Of a DNA stretch of 62,490 bases, positions 43,456 through 52,831 are shown in pieces. The translations under genes were made by a program, and so were the position numbers. Every line of letters begins with the position of its first letter. Position 1 is the stretch's first letter. Source of the stretch: an uncultured Eubacteriales bacterium. GTDB taxonomy: Bacteria > Bacillota > Clostridia > Oscillospirales > CAG-272. The stretch covers positions 1 to 62,490 of the forward strand of contig URAP01000009.1 in the NCBI GenBank assembly GCA_900545935.1. The letters are read 5' to 3'. Under the pieces are notes generated by a model that was not told where the DNA came from, searched no databases, and saw nothing but the letters and a program-made list of their open reading frames with translations.

Positions 43456-46400
43456 TTACCTGTCGCGCCGAAGCGCGACATTCTCCTCCCCGAGCAGCGT
43501 GCGCAGCTCGCCGAGCATAACGGTGCTTAGCGCCACGTCTCCGCCGGATCGCGGACGGTATTCGCCGTTCGATGAGTCGTAGAACATTACCCTTGCGCCG
43601 GGCGCGCCATGCTCAAGTTCGAATATGGAAAAGAGATTTTCAGCACGCTTGCAGCTCTCGCACTTCATGTCAGGCACACGGACAAACAACTTGATCTTTT
43701 CGGCTGCCTGAGGATATCGCGGCGTATCCGATGTATTTGGCGATGTATTTGACAGATGAGGCTGTGCAGAGGAAGAATTTCGTCCCGCAGCCGCGTCGGC
43801 ATGACCGCTCATCGTCGGAGTGCCGGATGCGCTTGCTTCTCTCTGTCCGTTTGCCGCACGCATACCGGAGACGGCTGCGCCGCTTGCGCCGGAGGAAGTC
43901 ACAGCGCCTGCGCGCAGCGGCTCTATCGCAGAGGCGATAAGCGAGACCGTGCGTTTTTCATCATCGTCCCCGAGCTGAGGTCTGCCGCGAACCGCGATCG
44001 GGCTGCCCGCCGTAAGATACGGACGACACTGCTCGTACACGCGCGGAAAGACGATAAGCTCTATCGGCAGCGACTCATCCTCGAGTGTAACGAATGCCAT
44101 CATATCGCCTTTTTTCGTTCGCTTTTCGCTGACGGAGGAGACCATACCTCCTATCGTATATTCACTGCGTTCGACATTCTCGCCGCCCTCTCCGTCAAGC
44201 GCGAGCGAACGCAGCGCAGAAACGGTCAGTGCCCCGCGAGCCTGAATATCCGCGCGGTATCGGTCGAGCGGATGCCCGCTGAAATAGAAGCCGGTGCTCT
44301 CCTTTTCCTGGGCGAGCCGCTGCTCTATCGGCAGCTCGGCAAGGTCGGGAAATTCATAATTCTTTATAGCCGTGTCCTCTGCTGCATCGAATAGTCCGAT
44401 CTGACCCTCGACCCCGTCCGAGGCACGGTGTGACAGCTCATCGAGCATATGCTCGTATTCGGCGGCAAGCGAGCTGCGTGTAACGCCGAAGCTGTCAAGC
44501 GCGCCGGAGCGGATAAGCGACTCGAGCTGACGCTTGTTCATGCCGACCGCCATACGGCTGACAAAATCATAGACGGATGAAAACGGTCGATTTGCTCGCT
44601 CCTCGATTATCTGCGCGGCAAAGCCCTCGCCGATATTCTTGACCGCAGACAGAGCAAAGCGTATTCCGTCGCCCGTCGCGCGGAAGCGAACATCTCCGTC
44701 CGATACCGACGGAGGCAGAATTGAAATTCCCGCCCTGCGGCACTCGGTCATATATTCGCTGAGCTTGTCGGTGTTATTGCGCACCGATGTAAGAAGAGCC
44801 GCCATATACTCGGCGCGGTAGTGCGCCTTCAGATATGCGGTACGATAGGAGGTGAGCGAGTATGCAGCCGCATGACTCTTGTTAAAGGCATAGGACGCGA
44901 ACCGCGTCAGCTCGTCGAAGAGGGCTGACGCCTTTTCTCGCGAGATACCGCGCGATGCGGCTCCGTCAACGAAATCTCCGCGCTCACGCTCCATGACCTC
45001 GTGCTTTTTCTTGCTCATTGCGCGCCGCACGATATCCGCTCTGCCGAAAGAATAGCCGGCTACGGCGCGGCATATCTGCATTACCTGCTCCTGATAAACG
45101 ATACAGCCACAGGTAGGCGCGAGGATCGGCTCAAGCTCGGGAATCAGATAATCGGGCTTTTCGCCGCCGCGAACCGCGATATATCGCGGTATCGACTCCA
45201 TGGGTCCCGGACGGTATAGCGCTATCGCAGCCATTATGTCCGATATGCAGTTAGGACGGAAGGATGTCAGCATACGCCGCATTCCCGCAGACTCGAGCTG
45301 AAAAACTCCGCCTGTATCTCCGCGCGATATAAGCGCAAAGGTCTCGCTGTCGTCCTCGGATATCGCCTCGACCGAAAAACTCGGCTCGCACTCGCGCACC
45401 GCCCGCTCTGCGTCGCTTATGACCGTAAGATAGCGCAGACCGAGAAAGTCGAATTTCAGCAGTCCGAGCGCTGCCACGGTATCCATATCATACTGTGTAA
45501 CGAGCGTTCCGCAGCTCACTGCGAGCGGCAGATACGTCCAGACCGGCTTTTCCGCGATAACCACACCCGCCGCATGAGTCGAGGTGTGACGAGGCAGTCC
45601 CTCAACAAGGCGCGCCATATCTATCAGCCGGCGCGCGTTCTCGTCGGACTCATAAACGCTCGCAAGTGCCTTGGTCTTGAGCGCCGAATCGAGCGACACC
45701 CCGATTGCACGCGGTATCAGCTTTGCAACCGCATCTACATCCTTGTACGTATAGCCAAGCACTCTGCCGACATCGCGCACAGCTGCACGTGCGGAAAGCG
45801 TTCCGAATGTAATTATCTGACAAACACGATCACTGCCGTACTTTTCCTCGACGTAACGGATGACCTCCTCGCGACGCTCATCGCTGAAATCAATATCAAA
45901 GTCGGGCATGCTGACGCGCTCGGGATTGAGAAAGCGCTCAAAGAGAAGTCCGTACTTCAGCGAATCGACATCGGTTATACCGACGAGAAATGCTACAAGA
46001 CTGCCGGCGCCGGAGCCTCTGCCCGGACCGGTCGGTATGCCGTGCGACTTGGCATAGCCGACAAAATCAAGCACGATAAGAAAATATTCGTCGTAGCCCA
46101 TCTGATGGATTATGCCGAGCTCGTGCTCCGCGCGTTCGATATAATCCTCATGCGCCCTGCCCTCGGCAAACACGATCGCGCCCGAAGCAATGCGAGACTC
46201 AAGCCCCTGCATCGTCAGCCGACTCAGATAGTCATACGGATCGCTGCCGTCCTCAGGCACATATCGCGGCAGGTATGTAGATGAAAAATCAAAATCGTAG
46301 CTGCATCGCTCGGCGATAGCTACCGTGTTCTCAATCGCGCCGCCGTAGGAGGAGAAGAGCTGTGCCATCTCCGCCTCGGACTTAAAATAATGCTCCTCGC

Positions 46401-47103
46401 CGCCGAAGCCGACCTCATCAGCCGTGCTCTGCATTGCAATAGCCATGAGCACGCGCTGTGCGCCCGCGTCGGAGCGTCTTATATAGTGAACGTCGTTCGT
46501 TGCAACGAGAGGTATGCCGCTCCTGCCGGAGATCTCAAGCAATGCGCGGTTGACCTTCTTCTGCTCCGGCATTCCGTGATCCTGAAGCTCGAGATAGAAG
46601 CTGTCCTTACCGAAGATATCGCGCAGCCGCTCCGCCTCGCGCAGCGCGCCGTCGAAATCCGATGCGAGTATCATCGACGGAACTATTCCACCGAGACATC
46701 CGGATAGCGCAATAAGCCCCTCCGAATACTCGGTCAGCAGCTCGTAATCCACCCTCGGCTTAGAATAAAAGCCCTCGGTAAATGAAAGCGATACCATGCG
46801 GCAGAGATTGCGGTAGCCGATCTCATTCTCGACAAGAAGGACAAGATGATTGTATTTTGCGGCGGGATCGCGGTCAAAGCGCGATTTCGGGGCAACATAC
46901 ACCTCGCAGCCGATAATAGGCTTGACCTCCGCCGCCTTGCAGGCGCGGTAAAACTCCACGGCTCCGTACATTGCTCCGTGGTCGGTCAGGGCAACGGCGC
47001 AATGTCCCTCGCGCGCCGCCGCTTCGGCTATTTCGTTTATCCTGCATGCACCGTCCAGCAGACTGTATCCGCTGTGCAGGTGCAGATGAACAAAACCGCT
47101 CAC
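43456..47103 (-). CDS. dnaE: DNA polymerase III alpha subunit
   Basis: This is a family C replicative DNA polymerase, DnaE type. Firmicutes usually also have PolC, with DnaE starting lagging-strand primers. The N-terminal PHP domain starts FVHLHLHSGYSLLDG; the catalytic aspartates are in MPDFDIDFSDERR at about residue 390; a helix-hairpin-helix region and an OB domain (YTIGGMVSSVSEKRTKKG) follow. A low-complexity linker rich in S, A, G, T and N (about residues 1075-1135) then precedes a last segment KIKLFVRVPDMKCESC. The length of 1215 residues is slightly long because of the linker. The gene follows whiA after about 190 bp. The assignment is secure. Confidence 0.96.
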   Translation of the reverse strand: MSGFVHLHLHSGYSLLDGACRINEIAEAAAREGHCAVALTDHGAMYGAVEFYRACKAAEVKPIIGCEVYVAPKSRFDRDPAAKYNHLVLLVENEIGYRNLCRMVSLSFTEGFYSKPRVDYELLTEYSEGLIALSGCLGGIVPSMILASDFDGALREAERLRDIFGKDSFYLELQDHGMPEQKKVNRALLEISGRSGIPLVATNDVHYIRRSDAGAQRVLMAIAMQSTADEVGFGGEEHYFKSEAEMAQLFSSYGGAIENTVAIAERCSYDFDFSSTYLPRYVPEDGSDPYDYLSRLTMQGLESRIASGAIVFAEGRAHEDYIERAEHELGIIHQMGYDEYFLIVLDFVGYAKSHGIPTGPGRGSGAGSLVAFLVGITDVDSLKYGLLFERFLNPERVSMPDFDIDFSDERREEVIRYVEEKYGSDRVCQIITFGTLSARAAVRDVGRVLGYTYKDVDAVAKLIPRAIGVSLDSALKTKALASVYESDENARRLIDMARLVEGLPRHTSTHAAGVVIAEKPVWTYLPLAVSCGTLVTQYDMDTVAALGLLKFDFLGLRYLTVISDAERAVRECEPSFSVEAISEDDSETFALISRGDTGGVFQLESAGMRRMLTSFRPNCISDIMAAIALYRPGPMESIPRYIAVRGGEKPDYLIPELEPILAPTCGCIVYQEQVMQICRAVAGYSFGRADIVRRAMSKKKHEVMERERGDFVDGAASRGISREKASALFDELTRFASYAFNKSHAAAYSLTSYRTAYLKAHYRAEYMAALLTSVRNNTDKLSEYMTECRRAGISILPPSVSDGDVRFRATGDGIRFALSAVKNIGEGFAAQIIEERANRPFSSVYDFVSRMAVGMNKRQLESLIRSGALDSFGVTRSSLAAEYEHMLDELSHRASDGVEGQIGLFDAAEDTAIKNYEFPDLAELPIEQRLAQEKESTGFYFSGHPLDRYRADIQARGALTVSALRSLALDGEGGENVERSEYTIGGMVSSVSEKRTKKGDMMAFVTLEDESLPIELIVFPRVYEQCRPYLTAGSPIAVRGRPQLGDDDEKRTVSLIASAIEPLRAGAVTSSGASGAAVSGMRAANGQREASASGTPTMSGHADAAAGRNSSSAQPHLSNTSPNTSDTPRYPQAAEKIKLFVRVPDMKCESCKRAENLFSIFELEHGAPGARVMFYDSSNGEYRPRSGGDVALSTVMLGELRTLLGEENVALRRDR

Positions 47104-47295
47104 CGTTTTCCGCTCCTCCGTGTTGTTTATGCTCTTTTCCCACCGCGTTTTTCGGCTGTCACGACGGAAAAATGTTTTCAGCTTTTTTCCGCCGATAACG
47201 GCGGAATAATTTATTCGATATTCTATATTGATATTAAAAATCCGCGCGGCGCGCCGACCTATCCCGCCGATACCGCATCGGCGGTTTGATTACGA

Positions 47296-48129
47296 TCAGA
47301 CCGAAATACCGTTTCCGCTCCGCGCCGCCTCTGCAAGCTCTATCAGCTTGGACAGCCGATGATTCACTCCGCTGCGGGTTATCGACTCGTCGTGCAGCGC
47401 CGCAAGCACCGAAAGCGATACCGACGGATTCTCGAGCCTTAGCTCCGCCGTACGTCTGAGCTCGTCCGGCAGCTGCGGCAGATACCCTCCGTCGCGCAGC
47501 AGCTCTATCGCGCCGATCTGCTCCTCCGAGGCAGAGACCGTCCTCCTGATATTCGCCGCGTCGCAGTTTGTTGCACGGTTTACGTTATTGCGTATCTCTC
47601 GCTTTATCTTTGCATTGATAAAATCAAACACCTCGCGCGTTGCGCCCATTATTCCGAGTATATCTTCTATCGCGTCGCTGCCGCCGAGGTAGACGAGCGG
47701 TCTGCCGCGCCGATGCGACACACGCGGCTCTATGCCGAGTGTATCGAATACCGACAGCACCTCGTCACGGGCGCGCTCGTCCGGAAGAGGAAACTCCATT
47801 CGACAGCCTTTTTCGGGGTTCGGCATGGTTCCGAGCGAGATAAACAGTCCGCGCAGAAACGCGCCCGGACAAGACGGACAGACAGTCAGCGTGTCGATAG
47901 GGTCGTCCGATTCCGGTAGGCATCCCCGCCGCTCAAGCCCCGGGCGCAAATGCTCGCACAGCTCCTCTGCTGCGGCAGTCGGTCTGCGATAGCGGATCAG
48001 CGCGGCATATTCAGCCGCCCGACAGCACATCTGACGCACCGGCAGCTGCGCAAGCGCCTCGCGCAGCTCCTCGGTCTGAGATTTTTCGGTCATAGCCTCA
48101 CCCGCCATTGTTTCGCCCGTCCTTTTCAT
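47296..48129 (-). CDS. whiA: Probable cell-division/sporulation regulator WhiA
   Basis: WhiA is a DNA-binding protein with an N-terminal degenerate homing-endonuclease (LAGLIDADG) fold and a C-terminal helix-turn-helix; it links growth to cell division and, in actinomycetes, sporulation. The diagnostic block is present: FINAKIKREIRNNVNRATNCDAANI, then SGVNHRLSKLIELAEAA near the end. At 277 residues it is shorter than the usual 305-320, because the N-terminal domain is reduced. The first ATG has no good ribosome binding site; an ATG 7 codons later (48108) has AAAAGGA about 11 bases upstream and is a good alternative. It lies between murB and dnaE. RapZ and YvcK, its usual upstream partners, are absent. 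Confidence 0.9.
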   Translation of the reverse strand: MKRTGETMAGEAMTEKSQTEELREALAQLPVRQMCCRAAEYAALIRYRRPTAAAEELCEHLRPGLERRGCLPESDDPIDTLTVCPSCPGAFLRGLFISLGTMPNPEKGCRMEFPLPDERARDEVLSVFDTLGIEPRVSHRRGRPLVYLGGSDAIEDILGIMGATREVFDFINAKIKREIRNNVNRATNCDAANIRRTVSASEEQIGAIELLRDGGYLPQLPDELRRTAELRLENPSVSLSVLAALHDESITRSGVNHRLSKLIELAEAARSGNGISV

Positions 48130-48177
48130 GTCCCGACCGCGAAAGCGGTCATAAAGCAGAATCAGTCAGCCAAAGGC

Positions 48178-49116
48178 TCATGCCTTAGGCGCAAAGATTA
48201 TCTCGCACTCGATATGTATACCGTTTGCGCGGAAGATCTCATCCTTGATTATATCTATCAGCTCGCGCACATCGGCGGCGGTAGCGCCGCCGCGATTGAT
48301 TATAAATCCGGCATGCTTCAACGACACCTCGGCACCGCCGACCGCTCTGCCCTTCAGCCCCGCCTCTTCTATCAGTCTGGAGGTATAGTAGCCGGGGTAG
48401 CGCTTGAACACGCTGCCCGCGCTCGGAAAATCGAGCGGCTGCGTGCCGAAGCGGTAAGCCATATGCTCCTCCATCTGTTGTTTTATGCTGTCACGCTCGC
48501 CCGCCTCGCCGCGAAGCACCGCGCCGAGGATTATCCTGCCGCCCTGCATAAAAATACTGCTGCGGTATGCAAAGCCGAGCTTATCCGGCGTTTCGGTAAC
48601 GACGGCTCCGCTCTTTGTGTCGAGATATGTACAGCTGACGAGATTCTCGGATATCTGCCCGCCGAACGCGCCGCAGTTCATATAGATACCGCCGCCGAGC
48701 GTTCCGGGTATTCCGTGCAGATATTCAAGCCCCGCTATCCCCGCGCGCTGAGCGCAGGCAGCCACGCCGCTAAGCATAGCTCCCGCATCCGCCGTGACGG
48801 TACAACTCTCGCTGTCGGCAGAGGTGTTGTGCATAGCGGAGGTGAAGATCACCGCACCGCGATATCCCTCATCGTCAAAAAGCACATTGCTCGCGTTGCC
48901 CGCGACAAACACCGGCATTCCGGCATATTGTGCGGCATCAAGTGCAACACGCAGCTGCTCCGCATTCGACGGGTACAATGCGCATTCCGCAGGTCCTCCG
49001 ATGTGAAAGGAGGAGCACTCGGAGAGCATACGGTCAAACCGCGCGCATATCTCACTGCCCGTCTGTTCCTTATATTCCGCAAGCCGCTCTGAAAGCAGCC
49101 TTTGCCTATCATTCAT
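48178..49116 (-). CDS. murB: UDP-N-acetylenolpyruvoylglucosamine reductase
   Basis: MurB is the FAD enzyme that reduces UDP-GlcNAc-enolpyruvate to UDP-MurNAc, the second committed step of peptidoglycan precursor synthesis. The FAD-binding stretch GNASNVLFDDEGYRG, the GGGIYMNCGAFGG loop and the catalytic serine region SAGSVFKRY are all visible, with HAGFIINRGGA near the C-terminus. The length of 312 residues is standard for the type II enzymes of Firmicutes. The start follows CCGAAGGGAATATA. It precedes whiA by 48 bp in an apparent murB-whiA operon. Confidence 0.96.
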   Translation of the reverse strand: MNDRQRLLSERLAEYKEQTGSEICARFDRMLSECSSFHIGGPAECALYPSNAEQLRVALDAAQYAGMPVFVAGNASNVLFDDEGYRGAVIFTSAMHNTSADSESCTVTADAGAMLSGVAACAQRAGIAGLEYLHGIPGTLGGGIYMNCGAFGGQISENLVSCTYLDTKSGAVVTETPDKLGFAYRSSIFMQGGRIILGAVLRGEAGERDSIKQQMEEHMAYRFGTQPLDFPSAGSVFKRYPGYYTSRLIEEAGLKGRAVGGAEVSLKHAGFIINRGGATAADVRELIDIIKDEIFRANGIHIECEIIFAPKA

Positions 49117-49214
49117 ATTATATTCCCTTCGGATGATCTAAAATGTTTGCCGCTGGTGCGGCTATCCGGCTCTCATATATTCAGTCTACTTTTTCGGAGC
49201 CGCAATTATTCCGA

Positions 49215-50438
49215 TCAGCCGAGGATAAATCTGTGATAGGTCTTTTTGCCCTTTTTCAGAACAAGTCCGTCCTCAAAAGCCGAACGCTCTACGGTCGCGT
49301 CAAATGCGGTCACCTTGCTGTCGCCGACGGTTATACCGCCGTCCTTGATAAGGCGCTTTGCCTCGCTCTTGGACGGAGCAAGTCCGGATACGGTAAGCAT
49401 AGATGTAACGGCGATGCTGCCGTTCTCAAAGTCCGCATCGGTAAGTGTAGTCGTAGGCATGTCCTCACTCCTGCCCGCACCAGCAAAAACCGCTCTCGCA
49501 GCTTCAAGCGCCTTGTTTGCCTCATCATCGCCGTGAACGAGCTTGGTAAGCTCGTAGGCGAGCTTTTCCTTGGCGGAGTTGATGGCGCTGCCCTCGAGCT
49601 TTTCATACTCTGTGATCTCATCGAGCGGCATAAATGTCAGCATCTTCATGCACTTGATAACGTCACCGTCACCGATATTTCTCCAATACTGGAAGAACTC
49701 GTAGGGAGGAGTCTTTTCGGGGTCGAGCCAAACAGCGCCGCGCTCGGTCTTGCCCATCTTCTTGCCCTCGCTGTTGGTGAGCAGGTTAAAGGTCATACCG
49801 TAGACCTCGGCCTTTTCCTTACGGCGAACAAGCTCTACGCCGCCGATGATGTTCGACCACTGGTCGTCGCCGCCGAATTCGAGACGGCAGCCGTAGTCCT
49901 TGTACAGACGGTAGAAATCGTAGCTCTGCATGAGCATGTAGTTGAATTCAAGAAATGTTAGACCGTTCTCAAGTCTCGACTTATAGCACTCTGCGGCGAG
50001 CATGCGGTTGACCGAAAAATGTACGCCGACCTCGCGGAGAAAGTCGATATAGTTAAGGTCGCAGAGCCAGTCTGCGTTGTTTACGAATATCGCCTTGCCG
50101 TCGGAAATGTCGATAAAGCGCGACATCTGACGCTTAAAGCACTCGATGTTGTGCGCAATGGTCTCCTTCGTCATCATGCGGCGCATATCGCTCTTGCCCG
50201 ACGGGTCGCCTATCATTCCGGTACCGCCGCCGAAAATAGCAATGGGGCGGTGTCCGGCGCGCTGCATACGCGCCATGATAAGCATCTGCATCATGTGACC
50301 GACGTGAAGGCTGTCCGCAGTGGGGTCAAATCCGATATAAAAGGTCGCGCCGCCCTCCTCGAGCAGCTTCGTTACCGACTCCTCGTCGGTGCACTGTGCA
50401 AGCAGTCCTCTCGCCTTAAAATCCTCAACTATGTTCAT
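49215..50438 (-). CDS. tyrS: Tyrosyl-tRNA synthetase
   Basis: This class I synthetase charges tRNA-Tyr. The HIGH motif is present as LHVGHM near residue 44, the KMSKS-type loop is KKMGKT, and the C-terminal S4 RNA-binding domain is visible (KSEAKRLIKDGGITVGDSKV). At 407 residues it is a normal TyrS of the Bacillus type. The start has GGAGAAG upstream. The 140-bp gap to recN holds no T-box with specifier loop, although many Firmicutes control tyrS that way; transcription must be controlled otherwise or constitutively. Confidence 0.96.
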   Translation of the reverse strand: MNIVEDFKARGLLAQCTDEESVTKLLEEGGATFYIGFDPTADSLHVGHMMQMLIMARMQRAGHRPIAIFGGGTGMIGDPSGKSDMRRMMTKETIAHNIECFKRQMSRFIDISDGKAIFVNNADWLCDLNYIDFLREVGVHFSVNRMLAAECYKSRLENGLTFLEFNYMLMQSYDFYRLYKDYGCRLEFGGDDQWSNIIGGVELVRRKEKAEVYGMTFNLLTNSEGKKMGKTERGAVWLDPEKTPPYEFFQYWRNIGDGDVIKCMKMLTFMPLDEITEYEKLEGSAINSAKEKLAYELTKLVHGDDEANKALEAARAVFAGAGRSEDMPTTTLTDADFENGSIAVTSMLTVSGLAPSKSEAKRLIKDGGITVGDSKVTAFDATVERSAFEDGLVLKKGKKTYHRFILG

Positions 50439-50578
50439 CTTTCTTCTCCTATATCTGATAGTGTATTATTTATTCTGCGCATCGGAGGCATCCGCCGTAC
50501 CGAGCGATAATTTAAAGCAATAATATCATGGCGGTAATTCAGCGCCATGTCCTAAAGCACTGATATTCCGTCCTCGCA

Positions 50579-52267
50579 CTATTCGAGCCGAGTCTCATCC
50601 GAGCTTGATAGCGCACGCAGCTCACGCGCCGATTCAAGCAGCTTTTCGGTGATGGTCTCACCGCCCATTATACGGGCAAGCTCATATGTGCGCTGCTCCT
50701 CGCCGAGTGCGCACACCGCCGTTTCGGCTCTGCCGTCGCGCGTCTCCTTGCAGACGAGCAGATGTGTATCCGCAAGCGCGGCTATCTGCGCCGAGTGAGT
50801 TATGCATATGACCTGCGTTCCGCGTGATACACGGCGAAGGCGATAGCCTATCTTTTGTGCTGCCTTGCCCGAAACGCCGGTATCGACCTCGTCGAATATC
50901 ATGACACCGGTACCCTCGCGGTCGCCGAGCACGCATTTCAGCGCGAGCATAACTCTCGACAGCTCGCCGCCCGAAGCGATCTTCTGCAGCGGTGCGAGCG
51001 GGTCTCCGGAGTTTGTTGCAATAACGAACTGAACTGAGTCCGCTCCGTTCTCGCCGAGCGGACAGGGCTGTATATCAGCGCCGAAGCGCGCGCCGTGCAT
51101 CTCGAGCGCGTCAAGCTCCGCCGTTACGGCAGCGCTCAGCCGCTCTCCCGCCTCGCGCCTTGCCGCGCTCAGCCGCCCGGCTGCCTCAGCCGCCTCACGC
51201 TCGACAGTCTTGCGCTGCTTTCGCAGCTCGTCCGCACGCGCATCCGAATCCTCGAGCGCAGCAAGACGCGCCGCTGCATTTTCGCGAAATTCGAGAATGT
51301 CGTTTACGGTCGCGCCGTACTTGCGGCGCAGCCGTGTGATAAGCTCAAGCCGCGATTCGAGACGGTCGAGCACCTTCGTGCTGTCGCTCATATCCTCGTC
51401 GAGCAGCGAATATACCGTCTCGCCTATATCCTCGACCTCTATCATACAGCTGCGCAGCCGCTCGATAAGCTCCGCGCCGTCCGGCACGACATCTCCGAGA
51501 CGTTCGAGTGCAGGCAGGGCCGAGGCTATCCGGTCACGCGCAGACGGCGTTCCGTCGCCGGTAACGAGCAATGTGTGCACTGCGGTGACAAAGCGCGAGA
51601 GCCTCTCGAGCGCTCGTATTCTGTCGCGCTTGCGCTCAAGTTCCTCGTCCTCACCGGGACGCAGCTTTGCCGCGTCGATATCACCTATCTGATAGGTCAG
51701 CATCTCTGTAAGGCGAGCCTTCTCCTGCTCGTCGTGCTCAAGCTCCGAAAGCTCTCTGTCTATTGCTCGCAGTGCCGAATACCTTTCTCTGTAATCGGCA
51801 ATAAGCGCCTCGTCGGATGCGTATCGGTCGAGATATGAAAGATGCAGCTCGGGACGCAGCAGCCTGCCGTTCTCATGCTGTCCGTGTACGGCGATAAGCA
51901 GCTCTCCGATCTCGCGCGCCAGCTGCATGGGCACCTGTCTGCCCGAAATAAGAAAGCGTCCCTTTCCGTCTGCGTTCACGGCACGCTGAATATACAGCTC
52001 TCCGTCCTCACACTCGACTCCGAGCTCGGAGAGCGCTGCGAGCAGCTCGTCCGACAGATCGGTAAACAGTCCCGCAACAGTTGCGCTGTCCTCGCCGCGG
52101 CGTACAAGCTCACGCCGCGCACGCTCGCCCGAGAGCAGTTTTATCGAGTCGATGAGCACCGACTTTCCCGCACCTGTCTCTCCGGTTATGACGGTAAGCC
52201 CCTCGCCGAGGTCGATATCGGCGCGGCGCACTACCGCGATATTTTCTATATGTAGGTTTGCGAGCAT
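50579..52267 (-). CDS. recN: DNA repair protein RecN
   Basis: RecN is an SMC-like ATPase that gathers broken DNA ends in recombination repair. The N-terminal Walker A is GETGAGKSVLID, a coiled-coil middle (about residues 160-370) follows, and the ABC signature with Walker B is near residues 440-475 (SGGELSRVMLALK and MIFDEVDTGVSG). The 562-residue length is standard. The start ATG is preceded by GGAGGAGCGGAGG. It is the last gene of the nusB-to-recN cluster and follows argR by 75 bp, an order well known in Firmicutes. Confidence 0.96.
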   Translation of the reverse strand: MLANLHIENIAVVRRADIDLGEGLTVITGETGAGKSVLIDSIKLLSGERARRELVRRGEDSATVAGLFTDLSDELLAALSELGVECEDGELYIQRAVNADGKGRFLISGRQVPMQLAREIGELLIAVHGQHENGRLLRPELHLSYLDRYASDEALIADYRERYSALRAIDRELSELEHDEQEKARLTEMLTYQIGDIDAAKLRPGEDEELERKRDRIRALERLSRFVTAVHTLLVTGDGTPSARDRIASALPALERLGDVVPDGAELIERLRSCMIEVEDIGETVYSLLDEDMSDSTKVLDRLESRLELITRLRRKYGATVNDILEFRENAAARLAALEDSDARADELRKQRKTVEREAAEAAGRLSAARREAGERLSAAVTAELDALEMHGARFGADIQPCPLGENGADSVQFVIATNSGDPLAPLQKIASGGELSRVMLALKCVLGDREGTGVMIFDEVDTGVSGKAAQKIGYRLRRVSRGTQVICITHSAQIAALADTHLLVCKETRDGRAETAVCALGEEQRTYELARIMGGETITEKLLESARELRALSSSDETRLE

Positions 52268-52342
52268 CCTCCGCTCCTCCCATCCTGCTCATTCTCGGGC
52301 GCTCCGTCATTGCCGTTTTGCGCAGAGCATCGCTATACAGCG

Positions 52343-52807
52343 TCAGTGCGTGCTGAGCGTATCGTGAAAATTATCGGTAAACTCACGCGCCTGCTCCGGT
52401 GTGCGCATTACGACAAACACAGTATCGTCTCCGGCAAGGCTTCCGACCATAGCGTCATTTCCGATGCCGTCGATAGCTGCCGCAGCGGCATTAGCCATAC
52501 CGGGATATGTGTTGACCACGACGATATTCATAGCGCAGTCAACATGAATGACCGTCTCGCGGATGATGGATTTGTATTTTTCGGATATGCGCTTGTTTTC
52601 ATGCCCCGCAGCATGCGGAAGCGAATAGCGGTATCGGTTATCCATGGTTGATATCTTGACGATACCGAGCTCCTTTATATCGCGGGATATGGTTGCCTGA
52701 GTAACATTGAAGCCCTGCTCGCGCAGGCGGGATATAAGATCATCCTGAGTCTCTATCGCATCCGACTCGATGATCTCGATGATCTTGTTGTGTCTCTTAT
52801 TTTTCAT
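52343..52807 (-). CDS. argR: Arginine repressor ArgR
   Basis: ArgR is a hexameric repressor of arginine biosynthesis that binds DNA when loaded with arginine. The N-terminal winged helix (residues 1-70) includes TQDDLISRLREQGFNVTQATISRDIKELG, the ArgR signature. The C-terminal oligomerisation and arginine-binding domain follows, ending in GDDTVFVVMRTPEQA. At 154 residues it is full length. Arginine genes are not in this window. Its place between nadK and recN is the standard Firmicute arrangement. Confidence 0.96.
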   Translation of the reverse strand: MKNKRHNKIIEIIESDAIETQDDLISRLREQGFNVTQATISRDIKELGIVKISTMDNRYRYSLPHAAGHENKRISEKYKSIIRETVIHVDCAMNIVVVNTYPGMANAAAAAIDGIGNDAMVGSLAGDDTVFVVMRTPEQAREFTDNFHDTLSTH

Positions 52808-52831
52808 TTGACATTTACCTTCCCTTTATTA

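Noticed and set aside
43206..43481. A 91-codon minus-strand frame between dnaE and the PBP gene
   Set aside because: It overlaps the end of dnaE out of frame, has no good ribosome binding site and no family resemblance.
50439..50578. A T-box leader in front of tyrS
   Set aside because: The 140-bp gap is too short and has no T-box sequence or specifier-loop structure that I can see.
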